Assembly: GCA_019057975.1 (NCBI GenBank)
Contig: JAHLWJ010000305.1
Span: 1-5,678, forward strand
Origin: Promethearchaeota archaeon
Lineage (GTDB): Archaea; Asgardarchaeota; Lokiarchaeia; Sigynarchaeales; SOKP01
Direction of reading: 5' to 3'
Length of the DNA: 5,678 nucleotides
Position numbers and translations under genes: made by a program. The notes beneath the pieces are model-generated. The model made no database searches. It saw only the letters and a program-made list of their open reading frames with translations, and was not told the DNA's origin. Positions within the stretch are counted from its first letter, which is position 1. Every line of letters begins with the position of its first letter. Below are positions 5,014 through 5,678 of the stretch, piece after piece.

Positions 5014-5678
5014 ATGCATTCAACATCAAATACTCAAAATCAAAAGTTAAATAAAAATCTCCCCATTATCCTTCTGATAATGTTTACTGAAACATTAGGT
5101 TTCAGTATTGTTCTACCTGTATTACCGTTTTTAGGTTTATCTTTAGGCTTAAATGTGTTTCAAGTTGGATTAGTAGCAAGTATATTTAGTTTTTGTCAAC
5201 TATTTGCAAGCCCAATAACTGGTAAACTCAGTGATCGATTTGGAAGAAAGCCTATTTTAATATTTAGTCAGTCAAGTACTTTTTTAGGATTCTTTCTACT
5301 TGGTATAGCTGATACAGTTTGGATATTAATTTTAGCACGTCTTGTTGATGGTTTACTTGGGAGTAATATGACAGTAAGCCAGGCATATCTTAGTGATATA
5401 TCAGATCCAAAAGACCGAACTAAAATATTTGGATATTCGAGTGCAATTTTTGGTGCTGCCCTTATATTTGGACCCGTGATTGGTGGGACACTATCAGCAT
5501 TTAATTATTACATTCCAATGTTGATTGCCGCAGGAATCAGCCTAATTTCCATAGTATTAGTTTTGATATTTCTACAAGAGTCCTTAATGATCAAACAAGA
5601 TAAATTTAGCTTGAAATTTAACGATATTGTACCTATTAGTGAAGCAAAACGCTTTTTTAGATCTAATGCGGTAAGAGG
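5014..5678 (+). CDS. MFS transporter, DHA1/TetA-like, 3'-truncated
   Basis: The frame is open from ATG 5014 to the right edge (221 full codons), covering the first six of the usual twelve transmembrane helices. GGAGA four bases before the ATG supports the start. Family motifs are clear. F-T-E-T-L-G-F-S-I-V-L-P-V-L-P in helix 1 (24-38) is the DHA1 helix-1 motif. G-K-L-S-D-R-F-G-R-K-P (70-80) is the full MFS motif A between helices 2 and 3. L-A-R-L-V-D-G in helix 4 (107-113) is the motif B type with its Arg. G-A-A-L-I-F-G-P-V-I-G-G in helix 5 (147-158) is motif C, typical of drug/proton antiporters. A-Y-L-S-D-I-S-D-P-K-D-R (124-135) is the TetA-like loop. The start of the central cytoplasmic loop follows helix 6. 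It should be a proton-coupled exporter of small molecules in the cytoplasmic membrane; the substrate cannot be told from this half. It is divergent from the coiled-coil pair. Confidence 0.88.
   Translation, partial: MHSTSNTQNQKLNKNLPIILLIMFTETLGFSIVLPVLPFLGLSLGLNVFQVGLVASIFSFCQLFASPITGKLSDRFGRKPILIFSQSSTFLGFFLLGIADTVWILILARLVDGLLGSNMTVSQAYLSDISDPKDRTKIFGYSSAIFGAALIFGPVIGGTLSAFNYYIPMLIAAGISLISIVLVLIFLQESLMIKQDKFSLKFNDIVPISEAKRFFRSNAVR

Overview
The window is strongly AT-rich (about 30% G+C by eye). It most likely comes from an archaeon, and an Asgard (Lokiarchaeia-like) genome is my best guess. The signs are Shine-Dalgarno motifs of the GGAG/GAGGTG type, plausible TATA boxes about 25 bases before expected transcription starts, T-rich gene ends without bacterial-style hairpin terminators, and a gene mix (zinc-dependent phospholipase C-like hydrolase, HGSNAT-type acetyltransferase, coiled-coil plus winged-helix proteins) that I associate with those genomes. 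The first gene also resembles Firmicutes proteins, so the taxonomic call is an inference.

Layout. A 5'-truncated zinc-dependent phospholipase C-like hydrolase runs rightward from the left edge to 641. It converges on five leftward genes: an unrecognised protein (706-1302), a multi-pass acyltransferase of the heparan-alpha-glucosaminide N-acetyltransferase type (1457-2560), a small membrane protein (2776-3183), and two translationally coupled coiled-coil/winged-helix proteins (3365-4093 and 4093-4839). A 174-bp divergent promoter region follows. A rightward MFS drug/sugar-type transporter (5014 onward) then runs off the right edge.

The most unusual feature is a repeat. The last 46 bases of the coiled-coil gene 3365-4093, together with 32 bases of T-rich trailer, recur as an exact 78-bp direct copy (2700-2777 = 3333-3410). 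A diverged third copy lies at 1400-1464. Each copy sits at the 3' end of a leftward gene, so the small membrane gene and the acyltransferase gene are each bracketed by copies, like gene-plus-trailer cassettes. In the diverged copy the coding-frame differences are mostly synonymous. This suggests it descends from a once-functional gene end, not from random sequence. Insertion into the 3' end of the gene, deletion within a former tandem array of paralogues, and misassembly are the competing explanations.

The two coiled-coil proteins are probably partners in one complex: they are paralogous in layout and share a TAATG stop/start overlap. The other genes have no evident shared pathway; three concern membranes or lipids/transport.
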